Below are positions 16,030 to 24,195 of a DNA stretch of 64,000 nucleotides, in pieces. The stretch's first letter is position 1; every line of letters begins with the position of its first letter. The notes under the pieces were generated by a model. That model worked only from the letters and a program-made list of their open reading frames with translations, made no database searches and had not been told where the DNA came from. Position numbers and translations under genes: made by a program. This DNA is from Pseudomonas fluorescens (GTDB lineage: Bacteria; Pseudomonadota; Gammaproteobacteria; Pseudomonadales; Pseudomonadaceae). The stretch lies in assembly GCF_001708445.1 (NCBI RefSeq), contig NZ_CP015637.1, positions 62,001-126,000 of the forward strand, given 5' to 3'.

Positions 16030-17814
16030 TTATGCCTGAACCATCGGGCCGGGGTTTTTCAGGTACTGCTCGCGGATCGCCCGGGCCGACCAATAGGTCA
16101 GCGCTGCCACCAGGCCTGTGGGGTTGTAACCCAGACCTTGTGGGAACGCGGACGCACCCGGGACAAATACGTTGTGGACATCCCAGCACTGCAGGTAGCG
16201 GTTCAAAGCGCTGGTTTTCGGGTCGGTGCCCATGATCGCGCCACCGTTAAGGTGGGTGGTCTGGTACGACGCGGTATTGAAATGCTCCCCGACCTTCTTG
16301 CCCAACACGGCAATGGCCTTGGGGTTCATCGCTTCGGCAATCTTGCCCATTTTCTCGACCATGAAGCGGTTCATCTTGATGTCGTTTTCCTGCCAGTCGA
16401 ACGTCATGCGCAGCAGCGGCAGGCCGTAGGCATCGCGGTACACCGGGTCCAGATCCAGGTAGTTACCCCGATAGGATTGATGGGCGCCGTGGGCGTCCAT
16501 CGACACCTGGTGGGTGTAGTAATCAGCCGTAGCGCGTTTCCAGGCGCTGCCCCAGGCCGGAGTGCCCGGAGGGTTGGAGGTGCCGGCAATCGGTCGGCTG
16601 CCGGCCTGGTTGACCCACATCGGCGAGCCCCCGACAAAGCCATGAGGCCCGTGGTCGAAGTTGTCCGCATTGAAGTCGTCGATGGCCACGCCATTGCCAC
16701 CAGCCCCGATGAAGTTGTTGGTGTGGGTGTCCTTGTCGAAGAACGCCTTGATGGTAGCCATGTTCTGATAGGCGAAGTTGCGACCCACCACGCCTTCGTT
16801 GGTCACCGGGTCGTAGGGCTTGCCGATACCGGACAACAGCATCAGGCGCACGTTGTGGAACTGGAACGCGCCGAGGATCACCAGGTCCGCCGGTTGCTCG
16901 CATTCCCGGCCCTGGGCGTCGATATAGGTCACGCCGGTGGCCTTGCTCTTGGTGCTGTCGAGGTTGACCTTGAGCACATGGGAGTTGGGCCGCAGTTCGA
17001 AGTTAGGCACCTGGCGCAGTGCCGGCAGGATGTTCACGTTCGGTGACGCCTTGGAATACATGTAGCACACGTAGCCACTGCAAAAACCGCAGAAGTTGCA
17101 CGGGCCCATCTGTGCGCCATAGGGGTTGGTGTAGGGCCCCGAAGTGTTGGCTGACGGCAGGTTGTAGGGTTTATAACCTACGCTGGTGGCGGCCTTCTGG
17201 AACAGTTGGGCCGACACGGTATTTTTTTGCGCTTCCAGCGGGAACGGGTTGGAGCGGTCGGGCGCGTAGGGGTTGCCGCCACGGCCTTCGCCGACCAACT
17301 GGCCTTTGACGGTCCAGGCCTGGCCAGAGGTGCCGAAGACTTTTTCCGCATAGTCGAAGAACGGTTCCAGCTCTTCGTAGCTGACGCCGAAGTCCTGGAT
17401 GGTCATGTCCTTGGGAATGAAGTTCTTCCCATAGCGCTCTTCGTAATGGCTGCGCATGCGCAACTCGATAGGGTCGACGCGAAAATGCACGCCTGACCAA
17501 TGCAGGCCGGCACCGCCCACGCCATTGCCCGGCAGGAATGCCCCCAATTGGCGGTTGGGCAGGGCGATGTCGTTCACGCTATGGCGAATCGTCACCGTCT
17601 CCTTGGAAATGTCCTGGAAGAGTTTTTTTCGCACGCTGTAGGTCAGTTCATCGATGACCTGGGGATAGTTGCCATCCGGATAGGTGTCCTGCATCGGGCC
17701 GCGCTCCAGCGCGACCACATTCAGGCCAGCTTCCGTCAGCTCCTTGGCCATGATCGCGCCGGTCCAGCCGAAGCCGACGATCACCGCATCCACTTTCTTC
17801 ATGATGGTCGCCAC
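16030..17814 (-). CDS. Gluconate 2-dehydrogenase flavoprotein subunit (GMC oxidoreductase)
   Basis: A 594-residue GMC-family FAD protein that oxidises D-gluconate to 2-ketogluconate on the periplasmic face. The FAD-binding motif VGFGWTGA is at the N terminus, and NGVGGAGLHWSG is the second GMC signature. A cysteine cluster, CNFCGFCSGYVC, matches the iron-sulfur site described for this enzyme class. The C terminus has the catalytic histidine region and NPTGLVAALTYW. There is no signal peptide, so it is probably exported by piggy-back on the Tat substrate encoded just upstream. The GTG start at 17814, with AGAGGG upstream, lies two bases after the stop of the small subunit. Confidence 0.93.
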   Translation of the reverse strand: MATIMKKVDAVIVGFGWTGAIMAKELTEAGLNVVALERGPMQDTYPDGNYPQVIDELTYSVRKKLFQDISKETVTIRHSVNDIALPNRQLGAFLPGNGVGGAGLHWSGVHFRVDPIELRMRSHYEERYGKNFIPKDMTIQDFGVSYEELEPFFDYAEKVFGTSGQAWTVKGQLVGEGRGGNPYAPDRSNPFPLEAQKNTVSAQLFQKAATSVGYKPYNLPSANTSGPYTNPYGAQMGPCNFCGFCSGYVCYMYSKASPNVNILPALRQVPNFELRPNSHVLKVNLDSTKSKATGVTYIDAQGRECEQPADLVILGAFQFHNVRLMLLSGIGKPYDPVTNEGVVGRNFAYQNMATIKAFFDKDTHTNNFIGAGGNGVAIDDFNADNFDHGPHGFVGGSPMWVNQAGSRPIAGTSNPPGTPAWGSAWKRATADYYTHQVSMDAHGAHQSYRGNYLDLDPVYRDAYGLPLLRMTFDWQENDIKMNRFMVEKMGKIAEAMNPKAIAVLGKKVGEHFNTASYQTTHLNGGAIMGTDPKTSALNRYLQCWDVHNVFVPGASAFPQGLGYNPTGLVAALTYWSARAIREQYLKNPGPMVQA

Positions 17815-17816
17815 GT

Positions 17817-18569
17817 TTATGCCCTCTCGCCGCGAATGGAAACAGCCGGGAAGGGGTATTGCTCGTTGCGTTCCACCCAATCCATGAAGTCGGCGCGCGC
17901 GCCGGGGAAGCCGATCATGGTCCAGCCGACCATGCCCTTGTTGCCGCCGTGGATCGGGTCGCAGAAGAACCCTTCCTTGGTGTTTTGCAGCAGCAGGTTG
18001 AAAAACATCTTCGGCGGTACCGCGTCGAAATGCGCGTTCACTTCGCTGCCGCCGGCTTCCAGACGGTGGAGCATATCGTCCTGGGTAGCGCTGTCTTGCG
18101 CGGCAAAAACCTTCCCGTTGAACGCTTTCGACCAGGCATCCGTGGCGGCAATACCCAGCCGGTAGATCTCTTTGGGCACCAATTTGCTTTGCCAGCCCAT
18201 CTCCGGCGCGGCGTCGGCGTTGAACGGCCCTTGCATGAACCACAGTGCGCCGCTGGCGTAAGGCGTGTTCATCTGACGGTCGATGTATTCCGGCGCGCCC
18301 GCTTCCAGGGCGCCCGGGCCTTGTGCATCGGCGGGAATCAGGCGCGCGACAGCAGCGTTGATAAACGCCCACTCTTCAGCGGTGAAATAGCTCGGCTCAT
18401 AGGCCTTGCCGCTGGCCGCAGGCTGGGCCGGCGCGGCCTGGGCAGGCTCGGGCGTAGCCATCAGCATCGAACCGCCAAGGCCGGTGCTGGCAACCGTGAC
18501 CACCGGGATCAAGGTCAAGGATTTGCGCAGGAAGTCACGCCGGGGGTTGTCTTGATCTTGATCAGACAT
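17817..18569 (-). CDS. Gluconate 2-dehydrogenase small (gamma) subunit, Tat-exported
   Basis: A 250-residue gluconate_2-dh3 family protein. The N terminus is a twin-arginine signal (NPRRDFLRKSLTLIPVVTVA followed by an AQAA-type cleavage site), consistent with folding in the cytoplasm and co-export of the signal-less FAD subunit. The mature part has the usual FTAEEWAFINAAVARLIP and YIDRQMNTPYASG blocks. The ATG at 18569 is preceded by GAGGT. It is the first gene of a three-gene operon and about 270 bases of non-coding sequence separate it from the divergent phosphatase gene. Confidence 0.93.
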   Translation of the reverse strand: MSDQDQDNPRRDFLRKSLTLIPVVTVASTGLGGSMLMATPEPAQAAPAQPAASGKAYEPSYFTAEEWAFINAAVARLIPADAQGPGALEAGAPEYIDRQMNTPYASGALWFMQGPFNADAAPEMGWQSKLVPKEIYRLGIAATDAWSKAFNGKVFAAQDSATQDDMLHRLEAGGSEVNAHFDAVPPKMFFNLLLQNTKEGFFCDPIHGGNKGMVGWTMIGFPGARADFMDWVERNEQYPFPAVSIRGERA

Positions 18570-18843
18570 GGGGCACCTCATCATGGGGTCACGGGTTTAT
18601 CAGCGGCTTCTAGGGAGCAGCTTGAAGTTAGCGGCAGCAAGTTGGATCCAACCGATCCAAGGAGATAGAACGCAGCGGCAATCAATAGTTACAAATGATA
18701 GCAGGCTAAGGATCAGGAGAATCGGTTCATCAAGAAAAGAACATTGCTTCACGATTCTTTGACAGCCGCCTCACGCCCTGTTGACCCCTGTTCATCGACT
18801 CTGGGCGCCATCAACCTACTTCCCCCATTCGGTCACGTCGCAC

Positions 18844-19500
18844 ATGTTCAAGCCACAATTACTGCCAGCCCTTGGTCTTGCATTCATGGCCTTGTTCGCC
18901 ACGGCTCACGCCCACGCCGATGAAAACTCGTCCATCCGTTCGCCGGAGTGGGCGCAACCCGTGGGCGACCAGTACAACCTGCACCAGATGACACCCACGC
19001 TCTACCGCAGCGCGCTGCCGGACAGCAACGCGGCGCCCCTGCTGGAAAAACTCAAGATCGGCACCGTGATCAACTTCCTGCCGGAATCCGACGCCAGCTG
19101 GCTCAAGGCCCCTGGCATCCGGCAGGTGCAGTTGGCTTATCGCACCAACCATGTCGATGACACCGACGTGCTGGCAGCGCTCCGCGCGATCCAGGAGGCC
19201 CAGGCCAATGGCCCGGTGCTCATGCACTGCAAGCACGGCTCGGACCGCACCGGCCTGATGGCGGCGATGTATCGCGTCGTGGTTCAGGGATGGAGCAAGG
19301 AAGAGGCGTTGAACGAAATGACCCTGGGCGGGTTCGGTACCAGCAACGGCTTCAAGGATGGCATTCGCTACATGATGAAAGCCGATATCGACAAGTTGCG
19401 CACAGCCTTGGCGAAGGGCGATTGCAGCACCAGCGCCTTTGCCCTGTGTTCGATGAAGGATTGGATTACGACCTCCGGCAAGCCAGAGGAAAAACTGTAG
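18844..19500 (+). CDS. Secreted protein-tyrosine/dual-specificity phosphatase
   Basis: A 218-residue protein with a Sec signal peptide (MFKPQLLPALGLAFMALF, cleavage near AHAHA) and a cysteine-dependent phosphatase domain. The P-loop HCKHGSDRTG carries the nucleophile Cys and the Arg of the CX5R motif. A general-acid Asp is plausible in HVDDTD. This fits the tyrosine phosphatase/DSP-like family with periplasmic location. The start at 18844 is chosen for its signal peptide; no strong ribosome-binding site is visible, and a longer TTG-initiated form from 18781 is possible. The stop codon lies inside the left arm of a palindromic repeat. The substrate is unknown. Confidence 0.82.
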   Translation: MFKPQLLPALGLAFMALFATAHAHADENSSIRSPEWAQPVGDQYNLHQMTPTLYRSALPDSNAAPLLEKLKIGTVINFLPESDASWLKAPGIRQVQLAYRTNHVDDTDVLAALRAIQEAQANGPVLMHCKHGSDRTGLMAAMYRVVVQGWSKEEALNEMTLGGFGTSNGFKDGIRYMMKADIDKLRTALAKGDCSTSAFALCSMKDWITTSGKPEEKL

Positions 19501-19592
19501 GCGCAAGCTCGCGAAGAGCCTCAACGACGCCGCGGGTATCCTGAATGCCCGCGGCGTCCTCGCGTTTTTTCGCGAGCAAGCTCGTTCCTACA
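19496..19592. repeat. Palindromic repeat overlapping the phosphatase stop codon
   Basis: The arms tgtaggcgcaagctcgcgaa and ttcgcgagcaagctcgttcctaca surround an inner hairpin (ccgcgggtatcctgaatgcccgcgg region, 19531-19554). It belongs to the same broad repeat type as 23517-23622. The TAG stop of the phosphatase gene (19498-19500) is part of the element. It lies between convergent genes and probably acts as a terminator. Confidence 0.8.
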
Positions 19593-19610
19593 GGGGCTTG
19601 CGTGGGTGCG

Positions 19611-19883
19611 TCAGTCTTTCTTCAGCTTCGGATTAGGAAAAAACTGTACCGCCTGCACCTTCGGATCCGGCGCTTTCAACGCCGACGTATTGACCCGCGT
19701 GCCCAACTCCTTGGGCACCGACAAACCTTGATCATTCAGCGTATCGGTATACCCGCAAGCCACGCATTCGCGGTGCGGGACGCTGTCCTCGGTCCACATC
19801 TTGAGCTTGTCCGGCTCGCTGCACGCCGGGCAGACCGCCCCGGCGATAAATTGCTTCTTGGTGATCACAGGCCCGTCACTCAT
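19611..19883 (-). CDS. YheV-family zinc-ribbon protein
   Basis: A 90-residue YheV-type protein with two CxxC knuckles (CPAC and CVAC, about residues 18-21 and 40-43) forming a putative zinc ribbon. The rest is a basic tail ending in NPKLKKD. Its ATG overlaps the prlC stop as ATGA, so translation is coupled. The prlC-yheV arrangement is conserved among gamma-proteobacteria. No biochemical role is established for the family. Confidence 0.88.
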   Translation of the reverse strand: MSDGPVITKKQFIAGAVCPACSEPDKLKMWTEDSVPHRECVACGYTDTLNDQGLSVPKELGTRVNTSALKAPDPKVQAVQFFPNPKLKKD

Positions 19884-21931
19884 GCTGCCGCGCCCTCACT
19901 CAGGCCGCTGTGGCGCAAGAGTGCGTCAATCGACGGCGCGCGTCCGCGGAAGTCGACGAACAGCACCATCGGCTCCTGGGAGCCGCCACGGGCCAGGATG
20001 GCTTCGCGGAATGCGCGGCCGGTCTCGGCATTGAGCACGCCTTCTTCTTCGAACTTGGAGAAGGCGTCGGCCGACAGCACCTCAGCCCACTTGTAGCTGT
20101 AGTAACCCGCGGCATAACCGCCAGCAAAAATGTGCGCAAAGCTGTTGGGGAAACGGTTGTAGGCGGGTGGACGCATCACCGAGACCTCGTCGCGCACCCC
20201 TTCGAGCACCTGCGCCACACTGCGTCCGTCGCCATGTGTCGCATGCAATTCGAAGTCGAACAACGAGAACTCCAACTGTCGCACCATCATCAGGCCGGAC
20301 TGGAAGTTCTTTGCCGCCAGCATTTTTTCCAGCAGGTCCTGGGGCAGCGGCTCACCGGTTTCATAGTGGCCGGAGATCAACGCCAAGCCTTCCGGCTCCC
20401 AGCACCAGTTTTCCATGAACTGGCTCGGTAACTCCACCGCATCCCAGGCCACGCCGTTGATGCCGGAAACGCCAGCGTGCTCAACGCGGGTCAGCAGGTG
20501 ATGCAGGCCGTGGCCGAATTCGTGGAACAGGGTGGTCACTTCATCGTGGGTCAGCAGGGCCGGCTTGCCGCTGTCGGCCGGGGTGAAGTTGCACACCAGG
20601 TTGGCCACCGGGCTCTGCAGCACACCGTCGATGGTACGACGGCGGTCACGCGCGCCGTCCATCCAGGCACCGCCACGCTTGTTGGCGCGGGCGTACAGGT
20701 CGAAGAAGAAGCGACCGACATGCTGGCCGTTCTCCTTGATTTCAAACAGGCGCACGTCCGGGTGCCAGGTGTCGAAGCCTTTCTGTTCGGCGATTTCAAT
20801 GCCGTACAGGCGCTGCACGATGGCGAACAGGCCGCTGAGCACTTTGTCGATCGGGAAGTAGGCGCGCAGGGCTTCCTGGGACACGCTGTAGCGTTGCTCA
20901 CGCAGTTTTTCGCCGTAGAACCCGCTGTCCCAGCTTTGCAAGTCAGCGCAGCCTTGTTCGGCGGCGTAGGCCTTGAGCTGTTGCAGGTCCTGGGCGGCAA
21001 ACGGCTTGCTGCGTTTGGCCAGGTCACGCAGGAAACTCAACACCTGGTCGCTGGACTCGGCCATCTTGGTGGCCAGGCTCAGTTCGGAGAACGAAGCGAA
21101 ACCCAGCAGCTTGGCCAGTTCCTGGCGCAGGTCGAGGATCTGTTCCATCACCGGGCCGTTATCGTTCTGACCGGCATTCGGGCCTTGGTCCGACGCCCGG
21201 GTGCAGTAGGCGGCGTAGACTTCTTCACGCAGGGCGCGGTCCTGGGCGTAGGTCATCACCGCGTAATAGCTGGGGAACTCCAGGGTGATCAACCAGCCGT
21301 CGAGGCCTTTGGCCTGGGCAGCGGCGGCCATCTGCGCCTTGGCCGAGTCGGTCAGGCCGGCGAGCGTGGCTTCATCGGTGATGTGCTTGGTCCAGGCCTG
21401 GGTGGCATCCAGCAGTTGGTTGGAAAATTTGCTGCCCAGTTCGGAGAGTTTGCTCTGCACTTCGGCGTAACGTTTTTGCTGCTCGGGCGGCAAATCGATA
21501 CCCGAGAGGCGGAAATCGCGCAGGGAGTGTTCCAGGATAGTTTTTTGCGCCACGTCGAAACCGGCGGCTTCCGGGCTGTTGGCCAGTGCTTCAAAAGCCT
21601 GGAACAGTTCACGGTTCTGGCCCATCTCGGTCGAATAGGCACTCAATGCCGGCAGGCATGCCTCGTAGGCTTCACGCAGTTCGGCGCTGTTGCATACGGC
21701 ATTCAAGTGGCTGACCGGGCTCCAGGCGGCGCCCAGGCGGTCGTTGAGTTCGTCCATGGCCAGGACCAGGCCGGCCCACGTCGGATTTTCCCCCTGGCTT
21801 TGCAGGATGCCTTCGATGGCAACACGGTTGTCCGCGAGGATCTGTTCAATGGCCGGCTGCACGTGCTCGGCACGGATCGCCGAGAACGGCGGCAGGTCGT
21901 AGGACTGCAAAAGAGGGTTGTTCGCGCTCAC
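19880..21931 (-). CDS. prlC: Oligopeptidase A
   Basis: A 683-residue M3-family zinc metallopeptidase of the cytoplasm that degrades oligopeptides and cleaved signal peptides. The active-site HExxH is in TTLFHEFGHGLHHLL, with the third zinc ligand Glu in the helix downstream. The N-terminal SANNPLLQSYDLPPFSAIR and the NFTPADSGKPALL block are typical. The GTG at 21931 has AAGG eight bases upstream and is preferred to the GTG three codons earlier. It is divergent from the gamma carbonic anhydrase gene with about 100 bases between the starts, and overlaps yheV downstream. Confidence 0.96.
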   Translation of the reverse strand: MSANNPLLQSYDLPPFSAIRAEHVQPAIEQILADNRVAIEGILQSQGENPTWAGLVLAMDELNDRLGAAWSPVSHLNAVCNSAELREAYEACLPALSAYSTEMGQNRELFQAFEALANSPEAAGFDVAQKTILEHSLRDFRLSGIDLPPEQQKRYAEVQSKLSELGSKFSNQLLDATQAWTKHITDEATLAGLTDSAKAQMAAAAQAKGLDGWLITLEFPSYYAVMTYAQDRALREEVYAAYCTRASDQGPNAGQNDNGPVMEQILDLRQELAKLLGFASFSELSLATKMAESSDQVLSFLRDLAKRSKPFAAQDLQQLKAYAAEQGCADLQSWDSGFYGEKLREQRYSVSQEALRAYFPIDKVLSGLFAIVQRLYGIEIAEQKGFDTWHPDVRLFEIKENGQHVGRFFFDLYARANKRGGAWMDGARDRRRTIDGVLQSPVANLVCNFTPADSGKPALLTHDEVTTLFHEFGHGLHHLLTRVEHAGVSGINGVAWDAVELPSQFMENWCWEPEGLALISGHYETGEPLPQDLLEKMLAAKNFQSGLMMVRQLEFSLFDFELHATHGDGRSVAQVLEGVRDEVSVMRPPAYNRFPNSFAHIFAGGYAAGYYSYKWAEVLSADAFSKFEEEGVLNAETGRAFREAILARGGSQEPMVLFVDFRGRAPSIDALLRHSGLSEGAAA

Positions 21932-22032
21932 GGTTGGCACCTTGGCTGAAGAAACGGGTAAGACAAAGATGGGGCCATCTTAATTACAATCAACGCCCAC
22001 CGCAGCTATCAGCAGAAGAGAGAGAGGCTATC

Positions 22033-22575
22033 GTGACCCTTCGCACCTATCAGAACCACACGCCAACCCTGGGCGCCGGGGCTTTTGTCGACGTTTCGGC
22101 AGTGGTGATCGGCGATGTCGAAATCGGCACCGACAGCTCCGTTTGGCCGCTGACCGTGATCCGTGGCGACATGCACCGCATCCGCATCGGTGCGCGCACC
22201 AGCGTGCAGGATGGTTGCGTACTGCACATCACGCACGCGGGGCCGTTCAACCCGGAGGGTTTCCCACTGCTGATCGGCGACGACGTGACCATCGCCCACA
22301 AAGTCATGCTGCATGGCTGCACCGTGGGCAGCCGTATCCTGATCGGCATGGGCAGCATCGTGATGGACGGCGCGGTAGTGGAGGACGATGTGATCATCGG
22401 CGCTGGCAGCCTGGTACCACCGGGCAAAAAACTGGACAGCGGTTTTTTGTATGTCGGCAGCCCGGTCAAGCAAATCCGCCCGCTAACGGACAAGGAGCGC
22501 GCCTTTTTTACCTACAGCGCCGCGAACTACGTAAAGCTCAAAGACCTGCACCTGGCAGAGGGGTTCGACCAGTGA
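22033..22575 (+). CDS. Gamma carbonic anhydrase-like hexapeptide-repeat protein
   Basis: A 180-residue left-handed beta-helix protein of the YrdA/CaiE/PaaY group. Hexapeptide repeats run from about residue 15 to 140 (VSAVVIGDVEIGTDSSVWP onward). The three zinc-binding histidines of gamma carbonic anhydrases have candidates in HITHAG and HKVMLHGC. Many members of this group lack proven activity. The start is the GTG at 22033 with GAGAGG upstream; the longer frame upstream overlaps the prlC promoter. Its stop overlaps the HAD gene start as GTGA, so the two are coupled. Confidence 0.88.
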   Translation: MTLRTYQNHTPTLGAGAFVDVSAVVIGDVEIGTDSSVWPLTVIRGDMHRIRIGARTSVQDGCVLHITHAGPFNPEGFPLLIGDDVTIAHKVMLHGCTVGSRILIGMGSIVMDGAVVEDDVIIGAGSLVPPGKKLDSGFLYVGSPVKQIRPLTDKERAFFTYSAANYVKLKDLHLAEGFDQ

Positions 22576-23231
22576 ACCTGCACTATCCGACCGTTTTATT
22601 CGACCTCGACGGCACCCTGACCGACCCACGCGAAGGCATCACCCGTTCGATCCAGTACGCCCTCGGCAAACTGGGGATCGATGAGCCTGACTTGACCAAA
22701 CTGGAACACTTTATCGGCCCGCCGTTGCTGCAAGCGTTCATGCAGTTCTATGGTTTCGACGAGGCGAAGGCGTGGGAGGCGGTGAATTTCTACCGTGAGC
22801 GCTTCAAGGCCACCGGGCTGTATGAAAACCGGGTGTTCGAGGGGGTTATGCCGTTGCTGGAAGAATTGAACGGCCAGGGACGCCAACTGTACGTGGCCAC
22901 GTCCAAGCCGTGGGTGTTTGCTCGCGAAATTGCGCGGCATTTCGATTTTGCCAAACATTTCAAGGTGATCTACGGCAGCGAGTTGGACGGCACGCGCACC
23001 AACAAGGTCGAGCTGATCGCCCACCTGATCAGCGAGGAGGGGCTGGACCCGGCCACCACCCTGATGATCGGTGATCGCAAGCATGATCTGATCGGCGCAC
23101 GCAGCAATGGGCTGGATTCGGCGGCCGTCGGTTATGGGTTTGGTAGTTTCGAAGAGTTGAATGCTGAGGCGCCGACCTGGCATTTTGAGACGTTGGCGCA
23201 GATGCATCAGGCGTTTTTGCAGCGGCCCTGA
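22572..23231 (+). CDS. HAD-superfamily phosphatase, phosphoglycolate phosphatase-like
   Basis: A 219-residue HAD subfamily IA hydrolase. Motif I FDLDGTLTD carries the nucleophilic Asp, motif II is in VATSKPW, motif III is the Lys in TNKVELIAHL, and motif IV is MIGDRKHDLIGA. An alpha-helical cap domain occupies about residues 20-85. Family members act on phosphoglycolate, 5'-nucleotides or similar small phosphates, and the substrate cannot be read from sequence. The GTG start overlaps the stop of the gamma carbonic anhydrase-like gene. A repeat-rich region follows. Confidence 0.9.
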   Translation: MNLHYPTVLFDLDGTLTDPREGITRSIQYALGKLGIDEPDLTKLEHFIGPPLLQAFMQFYGFDEAKAWEAVNFYRERFKATGLYENRVFEGVMPLLEELNGQGRQLYVATSKPWVFAREIARHFDFAKHFKVIYGSELDGTRTNKVELIAHLISEEGLDPATTLMIGDRKHDLIGARSNGLDSAAVGYGFGSFEELNAEAPTWHFETLAQMHQAFLQRP

Positions 23232-23238
23232 GACCGCC

Positions 23239-23287
23239 ATCGGGGGCAAGTTCGCCGATCAAATGTGGGAGGGGGCTTGCCCCCGAT
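23239..23287. repeat. REP pair with truncated left arm
   Basis: A shortened REP arm (atcgggggcaag) is followed 11 bases later by a full inverted REP (23262-23287). This is the order opposite to the other REPINs in the window, so it may be a fusion of two partial elements. Confidence 0.75.
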
Positions 23288-23331
23288 GAGCATGGGTATC
23301 TACGCAACTTTCAGACCTTGAGAACTCTCCC

Positions 23332-23465
23332 TGTGGCGAGCGGGCTTGCCCCGCGTTGGGCTGCGAAGCAGTCCTAAAACCTCAGTCCGCGGTCTATCTG
23401 AAACAGCGCGGTGATCTTAGTGGGGCTGCTTCGCAGCCCAACGCGGGGCAAGCCCGCTCGCCACA
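23332..23465. repeat. Long palindromic repeat (gcgagcgggcttgccccgcg type)
   Basis: The 38-base arms start tgtggcgagcgggcttgccc and end with the complement at 23465, around a loop of about 55 bases. It is a different repeat family from the REPINs. A half copy recurs at 23652-23670. Confidence 0.88.
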
Positions 23466-23516
23466 ACAGCCCTGTCTGCCGGGGGGGCAGCGTTGAGCCT
23501 AAGTTGTGTAGATACC

Positions 23517-23622
23517 TTTTGTAGGAGCGAGCTTGCTCGCGAAAAACTCACAGGCGCCGCGTTCATTCAGGAGACACGCGTTATCGTTGACGTTTTTCGC
23601 GAGCAAGCTCGCTCCTACAAAA
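23517..23622. repeat. Long palindromic repeat (taggagcgagcttgctcgcg type)
   Basis: The arms, about 30 bases, read ttttgtaggagcgagcttgc and its complement. The loop is the reverse complement of the loop in the element at 10358-10485. The right flank (aaggcgatgtacgcttaact, then ggcattagg) is also shared with the flanks of that element. Confidence 0.88.
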
Positions 23623-23710
23623 GGCGATGTACGCTTAACTGAATGGCATTAGGGCAAGCCCGCTCGCCACAGTTACAGTGTTGCTCCCCCCTTGGATCGG
23701 GTTGACAACA

Positions 23711-24193
23711 CTAGCCGGCGTCTTTGTTCTGGTCCTTGCCCGGCACCAGGGTCAACCCTGGTTTTTCCACGTCGCGGGAGACATGGGATTTCACTTCTTC
23801 CACGCCGCCGTCCTCGTCGTTGTGGATAACCAGCACACCCGGCCTGCGCAATTGCTCCAAGTCGCCCTCCCCCAGCTTGAAGCTTTCACTGAGGCTTTTA
23901 TCACTGAGCGCATTGGCCTCGGCACGGCGCTGGGCGAACTTGCGCCCCTTGCGTTGCTGGTAACGCGCCCAGCTGATCAGGATCACCGCGTTGAACAACG
24001 CGATCCATAGGTAGATCTGCAGGGTATTGAGCGCCGCGAAGATCGGCGCCTCGATACGCGGGCCGCCATGGGTCTCCAGCATCGATGTGATCCCGCGCGC
24101 CAGCAGCCAGATCAGCCCGGCCCAGGCCAGCAGGGTCAACAGCACATCGATGACCCACATCACCGGGTGTTGACGAGTTCGCACCAGTTTCAT
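23711..24193 (-). CDS. pgaD: PNAG biosynthesis protein PgaD
   Basis: A 160-residue PgaD-family inner-membrane protein. Two membrane helices (about residues 12-35 and 57-78) are followed by a charged cytoplasmic tail rich in Glu and Lys. PgaD binds PgaC and is needed for poly-beta-1,6-N-acetylglucosamine polymerisation; in E. coli the PgaC-PgaD pair is activated by cyclic di-GMP. It is the last gene of the pgaABCD operon and starts two bases after the pgaC stop. Confidence 0.93.
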   Translation of the reverse strand: MKLVRTRQHPVMWVIDVLLTLLAWAGLIWLLARGITSMLETHGGPRIEAPIFAALNTLQIYLWIALFNAVILISWARYQQRKGRKFAQRRAEANALSDKSLSESFKLGEGDLEQLRRPGVLVIHNDEDGGVEEVKSHVSRDVEKPGLTLVPGKDQNKDAG

Positions 24194-24195
24194 GA

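Larger units (their letters stand above)
23232..23710. other. Repeat-filled intergenic region
   Basis: About 480 bases between the convergent HAD and pgaD genes with no gene seen. It consists almost wholly of palindromic repeats: a REP pair (23239-23287), a long palindrome (23332-23465), a second long palindrome (23517-23622) and a half-element (gggcaagcccgctcgccac, 23652-23670). Confidence 0.85.

Noticed and set aside
15142..17046. Long plus-strand open frame opposite the gluconate dehydrogenase genes
   Set aside because: Antisense shadow of high-GC genes; the His/Arg/Gln-rich composition is typical of a false frame and the minus-strand genes are certain.
18718..18758. Inverted repeat agaatcg/cgattct upstream of the gluconate dehydrogenase and phosphatase genes
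   Set aside because: Seven-base arms with a 27-base spacer are within chance expectation, and no known regulator site was matched.
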